Assembly (NCBI RefSeq): GCF_029784155.1
Contig: NC_073693.1
Location: forward strand, 162,918,031 to 162,982,030
Origin: Uranotaenia lowii
Lineage: Eukaryota > Arthropoda > Insecta > Diptera > Culicidae
Direction: 5' to 3'
DNA length: 64,000 bases
This document shows, one piece after another, positions 41,423 through 55,372 of this stretch. Under the pieces are notes generated by a model, which made no database searches, was not told the DNA's origin, and was given only the letters and a program-made list of their open reading frames with translations. Every line of letters starts with the position of its first letter. Position 1 is the first letter of the stretch. The position numbers and the translations under genes are program-made.

Positions 41423-44400
41423 CAGGCGCGGTCCTATGGGGGGGGTGATCGGGGTGATCACCCCCCCCAAGCGGCAAAAAACCGTTACAAAATACTCGCA
41501 AACACTGGAATTTCTATAAAAACTTCGAACTTTTCTTAGTGGGTGTCCTTTGAATTTTCAAAATTTTCCACTCCGTGGGGGTGATTGTTACAATAAAAGA
41601 ATTTATTAATTTTTTAAATTCTTAAAATTGGAAAAAATTTGGGTCCGCCAAACTAAAACAGCTGTAGCTTGCAATTCCCTAGACCGATTTTCACCAAATT
41701 ACAAATTACTTTTGTTAAGGCACTTTCAGTGTTTAATTAAATATGCTGACCATATATGTATGTTTCTTTTATACATGTTTTATACATTCATATATATTAA
41801 ATTTTCTAAAAATATCAAAAATTCTACTTCTAAAATTAGAGGTGATGAACAAAATCTGATAAAAATTGAGTTCAATAATAAACCTCCAAAAACAGTTTTT
41901 AAAACATAGGCTCCTAAAACATGCCAATGTATTAATTTTTCCCAGATGAGATTAAACCAGTGATAATAATAATAATCCCGTCATCACACGACTGTTTTCT
42001 CGGGAACAAACTTATCGCTCAAGATATTTTTCTAATTCTTGACCAACACGGCTGGCGTTCCAAATTCACACCAATAATATCGCCGATTTTGAAGCTCATC
42101 AACACAATAATGATTAAAGTTTTAAGTAGAAATCCAGCTTATTAATTTAAGTTACAAATTCACCCTGAATCAGAAAGATCCATTATTTCAATTGCAATTG
42201 ATTAGGACTTTCCATTGAAAAATAGTACTAGCTTTAAGAAATGAACCCTTTATTATTTTTTTTTTTCATTATAAATTGTACAATAAGTTTGAAAATATTC
42301 AGTACATGATAATATACATATTGAGTGTACGAAGCAAAAATACGATTTTCACTTTTTTTACGAAATCATTCGTTTTGTAACAATTTCTATCGATTCAGTT
42401 CCAAATTTTAAAATCTATAAGAGCTTGAAATTTATGAGAAAACAAATAAAAATAAAGTACCGAAAGCTGCATTCCTCAGAATTTGATTTTAGTGATTTTG
42501 TTTTAGAATTAAATTTATGTTTAGAAATTGAAGCATTGAAACATGAGTTTATATAAATTCGTTTTTTCGAATCACGATTCAGCAATATACTTCAGAAAAA
42601 TAATAAAATATTCAGTTTTAAATTCATAGCAATTGTTAACACTTCCTCAAATAAAGGTTAGGATTTCCAAAGGTATTGTTGCTAAACAAGAATCACTGAA
42701 ATATTGGTGAGAGTTTTGCGGAGATATATAGATACTCAAGAAAAATATTGTAGATAACTTGAGGATTTTTTCACATTTTCTTCTATGAAAATGTGCGTAT
42801 TTTTTCATTTGTAAAATTACATTTATATCGGAAGATTCTTTAAAGAGTTCTTAAATTGATCATTTTTAAACTGCTGAATATACAAATGACAAAAATGATC
42901 TTTTTTATGAACAATTGTTCGCAGTGAATGTTAAAGATTCACATATTGTTTTATAAAGGGATGCATAAGTGTTTAATGTAGAGAAATTTTGTTAAACTTC
43001 TCTAATTTCAAATTTTTTAAAATACAAACCTCAAATTTAGTTCAATGAAATTTGAAGGGAAGAAGAGAAGCAGTGTGCATCATGGTCGTGTAATATTGTT
43101 TTTTTATAAGAAGTATATCTTATCAAGTTCATCCATTACTTTAATGATAAATCATTTAGATAAAAAAATTTAAGAGCTGATTTAGATTTTTGGTGGTGCC
43201 CGAAATTATTTTCAAATAGGTTAAAAATTATTTAAGTAAATTCGGCTCTTTTCTGACAAAACTTTTAAACATTACAATAAAAATTCGAAATATGGGTTCA
43301 TACCACATTTCTTTCCCCAAGAACGCAAGTAATTTTAACTTCTGTGAAGTGAAAAAAAATTGAAATTTTCTGTTTGTTTACTGTTCCCAAATCTGTAATT
43401 AATAGACTTTTAACGAATGTTTAAAGAAGTAATGACTGCATTGAATTTAAGATATTTCTCAAAGCAGAAACCAAATCGTTTTTCAGACTTAAGCAAATTT
43501 TTTTTAAATGGAATAAAATCTTTGTTTTTAAAAACTTTCTTTAGTAATGTCAGAAATACTTGTCTTTCCGAGATATTAAAAACTGTAGATTTTTCAGAAT
43601 CAGTTTTTTTTTCATGTTAACTTGTAAGTTCATAAGTTATGAATGATTGACTTCACTCAAACCCGATTCATTTAAAAATTTATAAACTCCATTTAAACAA
43701 AACGGGAGGTGATAAACAAAATCCAATTGAAGATTCGAGTTTAGCGCACCAAAATCTACTAAATAAATCATTAAAGCATAGACACCAAAATGCTATCTCT
43801 TTTATTTTTTTGGTAAGACGTTTTAATTAGAAAAAAATTAAAAAAAATTTTATGTTAAAAACTAATCTTTTTTATCTTCATATTTATGAAAAGTTTAATC
43901 ACCGTGATTTTGATTGTTTATTTAATTTACCTTATCGGTGAAAATTAAAAGAACATAACTAAGAACATTTCAACATCATGAAAATTCTTGGCAAATAGGA
44001 AGTTAGAAGAAATGTATGGATATTGAAAATGAGAGATAAGAATTTTATAAGAAGCATTTTAATCACATGTCATCAATTCTTTCCTCATGGATCAAAAAAA
44101 CAAACAATTAAATTGATATGGTTAATAATAAACATTATCATCAATTATTCTGACCTGATATTTTTGTTTGTTTTATTATAGAGGCTTGCTGGGTAGATTC
44201 GCCTCTGTGACCTGATCTGATTTTTTGTTAGAATTCAAGTTTAATTTTTTATCAAATCTTGTGTTATATTTGATGTATTTTTCTTCTGGCTCAAATTATG
44301 TATTATATATTATATATTTATTAAAATTTTAATTCGCATTTCATTTCTGATGATTTGAAAATACTTAGTTTTTTTTATACAAAATAAGAACCAACATTTC

Positions 44401-44781
44401 GAATAATTTATTTATGACTAACCAGAAATAAAATTGATTTGAAATTTTGATTCTGATTTATTTTGATTCGTATCAGTAATTTTTTTTTCGAGTTTGTGTG
44501 ATGAATATATATTTGAATATGGTTTTTGAAATCAATTTGCTTATTTATTTTCCTCTTTTTTGGTATTGTCATTATTTCAAACAAAATTTGAAATTCGGAA
44601 CCCCCCCCCCCCCATGGACGTGTCCTTCGCACGGGTCTGGTGTGAAGCACCCTCCCCCCCTCCCCCCACTCGCTCTCTCCAAATGAACTTTTTTTCGTCA
44701 TATATTTAGATACGTTATTGACTGATTTTTGAAAATTTGGAAAATCACCCCCCCCAAGAGCCAGCTCTAGGACCGCCCCTG
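41423..44781. mobile_element. hAT-like element, 3,359 bp, with 8-bp target duplication
   Basis: The ends are caggcgcggtccta and, reversed from the right, caggggcggtccta. They are flanked by perfect 8-bp direct repeats ttgtggag (41415-41422 and 44782-44789). Both ends also carry a ggggggggtgat block just inside. CAGGGGCGG-type ends with an 8-bp duplication fit the hAT superfamily. The 3.3-kb interior is very AT-rich and its longest open frames (for example 43417-43620) resemble no transposase, so it is a non-autonomous or thoroughly decayed copy. Confidence 0.9.
41438..41470. repeat. G8/C8 hairpin at the left end of the hAT-like element
   Basis: gggggggg, then tgatcggggtgatca, then cccccccc. 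The G and C tracts and the tgatc/gatca words are self-complementary around a short loop. A poly-C run of about 14 and C-rich clusters lie near the right end (44600-44665). Confidence 0.85.
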
Positions 44782-44789
44782 TTGTGGAG

Positions 44790-47700
44790 GGTTAAGCATT
44801 AAGTCGACATCGAAAGTAATGAACGAAGAAAAGAGTTTTTAGGCTTAAATTTTGTTACATTGCAACAAACAACGATATGTCTCGATAGAAAAAACCTTGA
44901 TCTTTGTAATGAACGGATAAATCAGTCAAAAATTGTTACACGTATTTACTTTTTAATTTTAGATAATAGCATAGCCACTTCCCAAAGCGATCCAAAATAG
45001 TTCCGTTACCCTACATTCAGAATTTTAATTCAGAATAAAGATTGAGAATTTGAATTCAAAATTTAGATTCAGAAATCAAATTCGAAATTCAAATCTAGAT
45101 TTCTGGGATCATTGAGCATGTATGGGAGGATCAGTTTTCTCTAAAACCGCAGGAATTATTTGGTTAAATTTCTGTCTAAAATCTACCGAAATATTTAAAA
45201 TGCCTTTTTATCTAATCAATTGAAACCAATTTCAAGCCCTATAATAGACAGCTCAACTTTTTCTTCAGCTAAAATGCATCCTTTAAGTGTAATGGGATTA
45301 GATGTTCCAAACGTGTAGGAGATTTGCTCCACATGGAACCAATTTAAACACAGTAGAAACATTCAGGAATCTAGAATTACCTACAATAGGTCCGATTTGA
45401 ATATTATGCAATAATGATCAGTGCAACAATTCATTGTCGTCGCACTTAATTTCAAGGGTATCCAGTTGGAAAAATATACATAGGTACAGGTTGTACTTTC
45501 CTAAGCTGAACGAGTTTCTAAGCCGAGTTTCGCGCGTTAAGCATCAATCAGGTTGATACGGAAAATTGGACCCGTGCTCGATGGGAACAGAAAGGGATTC
45601 AGATTGGACCATACACATGTGCATAATGTAAGAAAAAAGATGAATGGCTTTCGGAATTACGGAGGTGGTCTGATGTCGTTACGTTAAGATGGAATCCAAA
45701 TTAAAATAAAAAGGATTTCTCTTATGTTTTGAGCTTCAAACTTGAAACTTCAATAAAACACACTCTGGTATCTGTATATAATATATGACTTTTATTGAAG
45801 CACTCACTTTGTTGCTGTACAGTGTTTGTTTTTTGTTTTGTTTTTGAAATAGTTTTGATCGGAACCACTATACTCGCCTCTCTCGTCTCGTCTTCGTTTG
45901 TTCGTTTGGCTTCTCTCACAGTTGTTGTGATCTGCTTTATTTCATGTCATCTTACGTTATTTTGTTCAGTTTAACCTTTCTTCTAGGTTTTTTTTTATAT
46001 TTGCTTAGCAACTTAGCTTTTGTTGGTGATTTTTTTTGTTCTGTTTGTTATAACGCTGCACTCAACAAGTTGTTTGTTTTTTTTTGTATCCCTCTTAATG
46101 ATAATTTTAACAATTCATTCGATTTACTGGCTCTGGCTTATTTGCAAGCACTTTGATCTACTTGAAAAAGTAGAAAAAATCTGTTGTTTGTAACTTTGAA
46201 TTTCAGCGCGGAATAATTATATCAGTAGAGCTTTGTGCTTGTCTTTTGTTGTTTGAAAACTTTCAAGAGGCTGATAATTTCTGCAGTGAATATATATTTC
46301 CTATCTGTGATAATCGGTTGGTTTTCATTTTGGGATTGAAAATTATTCGTTTTTCTTCATTTTCAAATGTCTTATTTTCGCTAGCAGTATCAAATACAGT
46401 TAAGGTATTTCAATTTTCGAATTTGTCGTTTGTGTTTTTCCCCATTTTTGGATTTAGGTTGTTTAAATTTTAGTATCTATAACGTTATTAAGAATCAAAC
46501 ATGTTTCATTCTAGTATTTGTGGGATTACAAGACGCACATCAAAACGCATTTGTTATTCAGAATGGGTTTGCTCAATTTTCTAGTTGGCTTGGTTTGGTT
46601 GATTGATATCATTAGATAAAAGATTCAAGAAGTTGGGTAAAAGTAACTTGTAGAAAGAAATACAGATAGAAGATTGAGGTGGATTTTACTTTGTAAAATT
46701 TTATAATCTTATCCCTAAATACGTGTTTGTTATAGTAGAAGAGGAATTAGTTGATTGCATAGCTTAAACAGGATCAAAAATTGTGTACAACTTAGAAATT
46801 GCTTAGAATGAAAGATAGGTAGGTACTGTTTGTTCTTTAATGGAATTATCCTTTGTATGCCCTTGGTTGTAAGGTTTTTTTTTTCTTTGACGGAAATGCC
46901 TTCTTAAAAATTGTTTCGAAATTGAGATGAAAACTACGATTAACTACTAACGGGTTGGTTTCCCTCATCTATATATTATGGTGTCGATAGTCAAAAAACA
47001 TTTAGAAAAACCTAATCAATCGAATTGCCATCAAGCTGGAAGTTCAAGCATTTTGAGAATGGAGGTAACGGACATGGAGAAGAAAACTGATAGAAACGTC
47101 ATTCAGCTTTAAAAAAGCCTCTTTAAAACGTGACTCTAAATGCAATATTCAATGCGATTCAGTAGATCAATTCGAATATGGTGTAATGTAAATATATGTT
47201 TTTGCTTCTTTTTATGCTTATATATTTTTATAAAAAAGGAATCGATTTGATAAAAATCAATATTATTCAATAAAAACAAACTACAGTAAACCACAAGACT
47301 ATATGCAATCACATTATTCTTATATATTTTCTTTTATCTAGCTTACCAGCCTTAGCGACCGACAAGAATTTTGTAATCAATAATATTCTTCTCATTTTTT
47401 CCATTAAATTCTATGCAGTTACGATATTAGAAGTATCTCTTTGTTAGTATAATTTTAATTGTTTGGTGGAAAAATACTACTCGTCAAGAAACATTCAAGT
47501 AGAGATGTGATTTTTTTCTATTAAAATATCGAGCCTATGCTCAAAGCCGAAACGCTTGAATTTGTCTTGTTGATCGTCGGTTTTTTGTTCAGGGATAGGA
47601 AAGTTCAAACGAAACGTTCAAGTTTGCCATACACGAATGGGTGAAATATTTCAAAGCTTTGCTATATTTCATGTGACTCACAAAAGCTTCTGAACGAACT

Positions 47701-49770
47701 CGATCACAGCTTTTTTTCTCGGGGAAACCCGATCGAAGCTTGCCAAGAATTTCGATTTGAATCAGATTTCATAAATAAAAATAGAATGTTATCTAAGGTA
47801 TTTGAAGAAGAAGTCTTGAATAATGAATAACAATCAGAATTCAAATGTTCTTCGACCAAATTTTGACATTTTTCTTATGATAGAGTTGAAAATAAAAAAT
47901 AAGGATAAAAAATCACAAATAATTATTACTCAATAAAAAAAAACACGTTCTCTACTTGAATTTTCTCAGCCAACGATGGTACTTTCTTCGATCTTTTTCA
48001 TGATGGATTCTCTTAAGCCATGGCTTTCGTAGCTCTAGTACTTGATCGAGAAAATAAAAATTTCCGGTAGACAGCTGTTTCTTGATAACTGTTTTTCTGC
48101 TACACTATTGTTGTGTTTCGAAAACGTGCTACCACACATTTATTGAAATCAACAAATCTGCCTCTCAGTATTGACATGTTAACATTCGTGTTCCATTGTT
48201 AAAGTGCCGAGTTTCACAAACAATACGGTGTGACTCCTAACTGGTACTTTGGACCTTAAGGATGGTTTAAAGGAAGTTAGGGGCAAAAATTGAACGCAAA
48301 AGTTTTACTTTAAAATTATAATCTAACACTACTTGTTTTACGCCATTGAATGACAAAAATAGATGGAAAGATGCTGTTGAAAATCGAAGATGGATTCTGA
48401 TGGCTTGATATTCATTGGTGGAAGGGAATTAACAGTTAAAATATGATACCCTTTGATACTGTTGTTTGATGATGCTTTTCTGTAAGATGATTTTTTCTTG
48501 AATTTTACAACTTAGTTTATGCTTTCAGTTCTGAAGAGGACCTAACGAAATATGCCGTTACTTATTGAACTTTTTGAAACTTGAACAAAAAGTTTCACTC
48601 TGTTTTTGTCCTTAAAATCGTATATTCTAACCAATTTAAACTAAAATGATCTCAAAGTTATTAAAACGTATGCTACAATCAGTTGTTCTCGCAAAGTTCA
48701 TCTGTATCGACTCGACTTTCTATTCGAAAATTTGGCTCTTGTGTTACCATGGCGCGCTTCTTTGTTTTATTTAGTTTTTTTAGCAAACTGCATTTGTTTT
48801 TTCTAATTGGTTGATACAAAAACTTGGAAGTAGTAATATAGATTGAAAGAATAACGGAACGTCTTATCAGCTGGTTTATTTAACATTTAAAGATTGAACG
48901 GATCACCACAAAGCCTTAGGCCCTATTACTCAAACTTAACATATTTGAACGGAACACTTGCCAATAGGTTTATCGAAAAATTTCATTAACTCTCAGTACA
49001 ATTGTTCATGGGTACATACATTGTTATTTTATGCAATCAGTCATCGAACGCACAAGTCTTTGGAAACAGCGAAAGGGACACCGCTTTACTAAATTTCTAG
49101 AGTGGGTAATTGAAAAATCTCGTCGAAAATACAAACTTGCATGTATCTTAACCAAACATTTCTCTTTAGGTACTGTGGAGTGGATCATCTTCGAAGACTT
49201 CTCGAAACTGGCGCACAATTAACCTGATTGCTGGCTGCACTGACCATACTAACTGGACACTCGATTTCTTTATTTGGATATTTTTTCCAACAGTACGCAA
49301 TATCGATTCCAGAGTGCGCATCTATCGATTTGAAGAAATGCTATCCCAGTTAGAAAGTTTCACCCAACTGAATAAAATCGGGCTAAACAGGTACATTTTT
49401 CCTACAGGGCATTTGTATATGAAAAATGGTAGGTTCGCCACCTACCGTCGGTATATGTGACGAAAAAATTAGCAAGAAAATGATCGATGTTTTGTTCTTA
49501 GTGCCCTGTCAGTATGATCAGTGCACATAGGACATACACAAGGATGCCACAGGCCTCAGGTACTACAAGGATACAAAGAAGCATTGGGAGCAAAGTTGAA
49601 ATCTTGTGAAAACACCATGGACAGTTTATGTGGATACAGCATATTATCGAGTTCTGAAAACAGCCATTGACACTGTCCACGGGTGTCTAAAGCCGCTTTT
49701 GTGCGATCACGTTCTTGTATGTGAGGAATGCCTTCAACAACGTCAATTGAGCGATTCTTTCAGCTCTATG
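44790..49770. other. Five kilobases without a supportable gene
   Basis: No gene, RNA or transposon end was recognised. From about 45.7 to 49.2 kb the plus strand is T-rich with many ttgttt and tttgtt words. This composition would suit a long 3'UTR or intron of a minus-strand gene, like the sequence at 57.3-59.8 kb. Short open frames have no domain signature. Confidence 0.35.
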
Positions 49771-52700
49771 TTAGTAGAAAGGGCACCAAACAGCTGAAGC
49801 GTACTCGAGAAAAGAAAAAACTATGCAACAATAAAGACTTTTAAGGTAATATATTTTTTTGAAGTCTTCGACCATATGAAACAAGAATCCAAGGTTTCGA
49901 GAAACTTTGTCGACAACATAGTTCGTATGAGTTTTGAACTCCAGCCGTCGGTCGAGAATAACCAACCTGTATAAATTTCTAGAAAGGTGGCGCAGATCAC
50001 CATGAAAACATAAACAAAGCCTACGTCACTACTGACGGTGTGAATATTTCCTAGGTAACAGCAGTTGGCGGTTTGTTATGAAAATTTTCAACAGTCCCAA
50101 AATCTGTGCCTTTACTGGTCAAAGTTCTTCGTGTTTTTTGTTCGTCAGTAAATCGGTTCGCTATTAGTGATTGAAGAAAAATGTGCAGTCAGCCTTAAGC
50201 AGTCACTTTAACCAGAAAAAAAGATCAACGGATACGATACTAAAGTGAATTTCCTGAATGAGAACTGTGTTCTAACGGTCACAACTAGACAATATGCTTT
50301 CAGTTTTTTTTACCGACGTCCCCTATTTTTGTACACCGGAAGATTCCAACTCGGAGCTGTACAGGTAAAAATTTTCGAAACGAATATTTCATATTAAACA
50401 TATTAAAATTCATAATTGTATTTTAATTTGTAGTTTTATCCCATATTCAGTTAACTATAACTGAAGGCGTAATGAAGCGTTAAGATGACTGTTCTTGGTA
50501 AAATACTAAACTATTTTCCATTAAAGTCTCCTAACAGATTTCAAAGGCAAGTCATCAGAAAGCAAATCAACCGTTGATTTAGGCTTTAGATATTATAGTT
50601 CGATACTTACTATTTACTTTTTCTATGAACCTAAGGAAACTGTTTATTGAATAGTGTTCTCATACATAAGTTTTTACAGTTCTTTAAAGACACAGTCATA
50701 CTCTTAATGTGGGGATTTCATTGAGTGTCCTTGAAAGGAGAAGGAAAATATGTTGTACTATGAATGATTTTTCGGATTTAAAAATTTGTTTTTAAGTAAT
50801 TTCTATTTCTTCACTTTATTCAATAACTGTTTGTAGACCTTATCAGCTGACATCGTTTAGCTTTGACCACATTATTTTTCACGATAAATGTTCCGATACC
50901 GACACCATTCCTTTCCGAGAGCAGGAAATAAATTGTTGCCTTTAGATCGATTAAATCATCGAAAGCCAACCTAGAAACGAATGGCGTGCACCATGCACGA
51001 AGAGTGTCATAAAAAATCCCCGGAAAACTTTGAAATATATCTCCTACAGGGGAGGATTTTCTCAGCCAAAATTGCATCCATCACATTTGCCTCCGGTCAA
51101 AGATGGCTGCATCGCCCTAGAAAGGATCAGGCTGGACCCTGTAAAACGTGCAAAACTAAAACATAAATTTTCAGTTTCAAAATTATACATGAACCGTTCA
51201 CGTACCTGATACTAACAGTCTGGAAGATCTACATCGGATTTCGGTGTACTCAATTAAGGTCTGCCTCGATCTGGGAAGTTGTGGCTACGCGCACACTGAT
51301 ACTGTCCTAGCGTAAAAAGGGGATGCTGATAATCATAAGTTGACATTTTGTCCCCGTGCGGTGATTTCGTTGGCAATAGCACTTCTACCGAGAGCGAAAG
51401 TTTCGTTCCCAAATATGATGGATTCATGGTATAGTTTCAGCGACCCGCACCAAATAAAGTTTGAAGTTTCGAAACCGAATCGAATGTGAAAAGATCGTTT
51501 TCCCAGGTTGTTTGTTTTGTAACCAAAATAACAAGCAGCCGACTTCGTTGATTTTTCGCGTCGGTAGTGACGTCACCTTTTGCCATGGTTACAATGTTTA
51601 CGAGAAAAAAACATTACCACTACGATTGCATAGTGCCTATCTCATCACCTCTGTATGTACCTCATTGGAGAATAACGGCCTGATCCAACCGCATCATGGT
51701 TTCGTCTCCGAGGATGTACTCTGCATGAAGAGGGTGCTTCTGTTCAAGGGCAAGCAATGTCGCACCAGTGAGCAAAAGCGGTAAATTGCTGTTGCAGGAA
51801 GTTGATGTCGTCTTGACCGTTTATGATGTGAAAAAGTTTCAGGTCATCGGCATAAGTGAGCTTTGTGCAGCCGAGGAAAGAGAGTACATCATTAAAATAG
51901 ATCACGGAAATGATCGGCCCCAAATGACTTCCTTGGGGCACTCCTAAAGAGGCAACGAACTGCCTAGAAAAGGTTTCAGCAGTACGAACTTTCGTCCCAT
52001 TAAGTAGCTCAGAAACCAATCCAATAGGGAACAACAGAAGCCTAAACGTTTGAGCTTTGCGATTGCATTATCGTGGTTTGCCTTATCGAACGCCGTTGAG
52101 AGATCTATGTAAATGGCGTCAGTTTGGGTTTTATTGACAAAGCTGCCCTACACGAACGTTGTAAAACTCAGTAGGTTTGTAGTCGTGGATTGTTTAGGCA
52201 TAAACACGTGCTAATCGTTGAAGAAGCCAGTTCAAACAGTTTGGCGATCGCGCATAGAGCGAAGACTCCACGGTAGTTGCTCACATCTCTCTTATCTCCC
52301 TTTTTGTAGACAGGAAACATGTGAGCTTCTTTCCACAGTGAGTAAAAGATTGCGCAGTCCAGCGATGATTGAGAGGTGTACCTAATAGGTATCAGCAGAG
52401 ATAAACATCAGGCATAAAACGCTTCAAAAATGTAGCTGATATACCGCCCGGGCCCGTAGGAGATGAATTTTTTAGATTAGCTGTCGCTTTTACGGTAGCT
52501 GCATCGTCGACTTGAATACCATTCAAAGATGACCCTAGGGATGGTATATTTCCGACAGCCCTGGCCAGATGCTCCAAAGAAAGTTCCCCAGTTGTGAAAA
52601 TACTAGAAAATTTCTCGGCAAAAAGTTCACAAATTTCTGGATTAGGATTCGCCCTGGTTCTTTTCGTTGATTTTTTACCCACTTCCAAAAAGATTTTGAA

Positions 52701-53660
52701 CTGGTCTTGAAAATCTTTTGTAACTGGTTTAGATAATTTTGGTAGCTAAGCTTACAGACTTTTTTATGCGATATTCTTCATTAGTGTAAGGGGATTTGTG
52801 CTTGTTGTAGTTTCGAAGTGCACTTTTCTTAGCTGTCTTGAGTCGCCGCAGTTCTTTAGTGACCCAGGGAGCCCATAGATTGGTAGCCATCCTACGTTTC
52901 GAAACATGGCGATTAATGATGTAGTTGAGAATGTTTGAAAATGTCTCAGCAGCTGCGTTTGGATCAGAAGGATTGAGCTTTCTTCCTCATTCGATGGACT
53001 CAAGGACGAGGGAGATAGCTTCCACGTTCTTGAAATGTTGATAGAAGGATGCCATTCTCTTCACGGGAGCATAAATGCTTGCGGCATCGAGAGAGACCAC
53101 TATGGCTGATTGCTGTGCAGAAATCCACTTCGGGAGGAGCACCATTTTAGGCCGGGCATTTTGAAGTCGCCGATGACGAGTATGCCATCCTCAGGAGGAA
53201 TAAATAGAGCTGACTTAAGACAGGCAACACGAAAGGGACTGCAAAAACCAGGTCGCCAGAACCATCAGGAGGCACGTAAACTACGCGTGGATCGAGTTTT
53301 CAATTGCCCAGATCAATGCGGGTCCAAGAAGCTCCAGATAGTGTCAGGAAACGTGTTCGATAAGCAAAGCCGAGAGTTAAGATCTAACGGCGAGTAACAC
53401 TCCACCACGATTTTGCTTTTAAAGGTGCTACGATCGCAATGAAACACTGCATCTGCAATCTGAGCCAAAATCTGACTTGAGAGGGTGTGCTCAGCCATGT
53501 TTCGGTAAAGGCAATGATATCTTAGAAAAAAGCACGAAGTAGCTAGCAGATAATCGATCAGGCAGGAATTGACAGCACCGATGTTCTGGTAGAAAATGCT
53601 GATAGAGTAGGCCGATTAAGATGCAGTACCAGGACGAAGATCGCTGGAAAGGCAGATTCC
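49771..53660 (-). pseudogene. Jockey-like non-LTR retrotransposon ORF2 remnant, interrupted
   Basis: Reading right to left on the minus strand, the pieces follow the order of a Jockey/CR1-type ORF2. An endonuclease remnant (about 53600-53100) includes FYQNIGAVNS, RSTFKSK and PPEDGILVIGDFKMPGLKW, where the usual GDFN is GDFK. A linker follows (AMFRNVGWLPI region, 53003-52764; then ICELFAEKFSSIF and SPTGPGGISATFLKRF, 52688-52392). The reverse transcriptase has YIDLSTAFDKANHD (about 52110), GVPQGSHLGPII and the catalytic YADDLKLF (52034-51744). The C-terminal part (VILDRRLEFKTH, LEYASAVWCPFY) resumes only at 49965-49771, so about 1.7 kb of unrelated sequence separates the two. Many stops and frameshifts make it inactive. 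It would have nicked DNA and copied its own RNA. Confidence 0.9.
49990..51740. other. About 1.7-kb insertion inside the Jockey-like ORF
   Basis: This segment interrupts the retrotransposon between the YADD region and the VILDRRL region. I could not define its ends or a target duplication. On the minus strand, 51110-50820 contains MDAILAEKIL and, in another frame, FYDTLRAWC, faintly like a MADF DNA-binding domain, followed by an AATAAA at about 50821. This may be a captured gene fragment, but the match is from memory of the family pattern only and is weak. Confidence 0.3.
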
Positions 53661-53879
53661 ATCGCGCGGAGAAAACAGTCCACGATATCATACTTGCCTG
53701 CCTCTACATGGCGCAGATCCTCACTAAACAAGGATGCTTCATGAAGTATCATTACCACCAGTTTGAACTGATGATTGGTGTTCAACTGTCGGTTTCGTTG
53801 ACCAATACACCTGAATGAATACCTCTAGTGCACCCGGCATTTTTTGATTAGTTGATTACCCAGGTGGTAAATACCTTTT

Positions 53880-55372
53880 ACGGATTACAATCCACGGCAC
53901 GGCGAACCACCGCGTCACCCCAGTTTGCTAGTCTGGGTCCATGGGTGCAATTGTTGACTCCTGATACTATGTATCCTACATCATAAAGTCCACCTGGGGC
54001 CTCTGGCCATAATTCCCATCCGGATCTGCAACGAAGGCTGTACCCATGATGGGGACCATACTCGCGCAAAGCGCTCATCGGCTTACTCAATTTCAAGTCA
54101 AAACTCCAGCATATATACCCTGCCTCTTGTTACTATTCAAGACTAAGGACCTCTCCTCTGACGACTCGAGGTCCGGCCTTTACTCGGAACTCGAGGCTCG
54201 CTTGGTTTCCACGACTATCGGGCGCTCCGCCTCTGTTCGAGACCACTACAAGAGACCAATGACATCTCCTCTAACGACTCGAGATCTTGGTTTCGCTTGG
54301 TTTGGCTCGAGGCCCTCTCCACTTTGCCCGTTCGTGTGACGAATCGAGAGCAGCTTATCCTGAACACGCGCCTGTTACAGCACACGTCCAGGGCTTTACG
54401 AAACTACTCGGATGATTCCCGGCGAAGACGTCATCCTACACCGACTCGAGTGATTCACCCGCCGACGACGTGAAGTCCCCCTACCCGTGAGTATTTCGCG
54501 GCATAAATATTCTTCCCCCTACGAGTTCGACTGCGAAGAAGGTCAAGTCTTATTCCCGCAGCTTCCCTCGTAGGTAGTGCGTTCTACTCAGATACTCCGC
54601 GGCGGTGGAGGTATCCTACACAACGTTCGCTACGTACCAGACAGCTAGGCATACGCAGAAGGTAGAGTCTAATGCTTTACTGCTAGGATCGGACGCACAT
54701 TACACGCCGCCGCCGCACGCCGAAAGGGCATTCTACTCCAACCGTGGTCCGGTCTTCCTCCTCCCTTTCGGCTGGCCACCCAAGGTTTTTTGCCCACCGT
54801 GTGCTGAATTGAGAACAGCCTATCATGGACTCGCGCCTGTCACAGCACACGTACGGGTTTTTAACGCTTACCTAGCAGATCGGTATACGCAGAAGGTAGA
54901 GTCTTATCTTTGGATGCTTTACTGCCAGGGTCGGACGCACACTACTCAGGTGCTCCCCGACGAAGGAGTCACCCTACACCGGTCGCGGACTGGTGCTGGT
55001 TCCAACTCCTCTGCAGGGCAGTCATGATCCGGGTGAACCCATCGCTGACTACGCGCCAAGTATTGGCATTCTTACACATCCTCCGCACGATGTTGTCGGT
55101 TGTCGTGACTGGTCCGCAGGCGGCAAGCATGTTAGCGCGTACCCGTTGGGCGGGACATGTCGCTAGAATGCCGGACGACTGTCCTGCAAAACAGGTGTTC
55201 GCTGCCAATTTAGTAGGAACGAGACGGGAAGGGGCGCACGGCGGAACTAGCGAGGTGATTAGACAAAGTCGATCGTAATTTGGCTTTTGTGAGATGCCCG
55301 AGGAGTTGGAAAACGGTTGCCATGGACCGAGTGAATTGGAGGATTGTTGTTCATCAGGTAAATAATAAAACA
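53880..55372 (+). mobile_element. GC-rich non-LTR element remnant with large internal deletion
   Basis: A GC-rich 5' part (53880-55020) with internal repeats is joined directly to a non-LTR C-terminal tail (about 55110-55330) that reads TRWAGHVARMPDDCPAKQVF, AANLVGTRR and, after frameshifts, WKTVAMDRV. The tail is a diverged relative of the one at 9110-9345. Reverse transcriptase and endonuclease regions are missing, so this is either a deletion derivative or two fragments side by side. Internal repeats include gtatacgcagaaggtagagt at about 54650 and 54882, and cgcgcctgt(t/c)acagcacacg at about 54368 and 54833. Compared with its surroundings the base composition is strikingly GC-rich. Confidence 0.7.
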
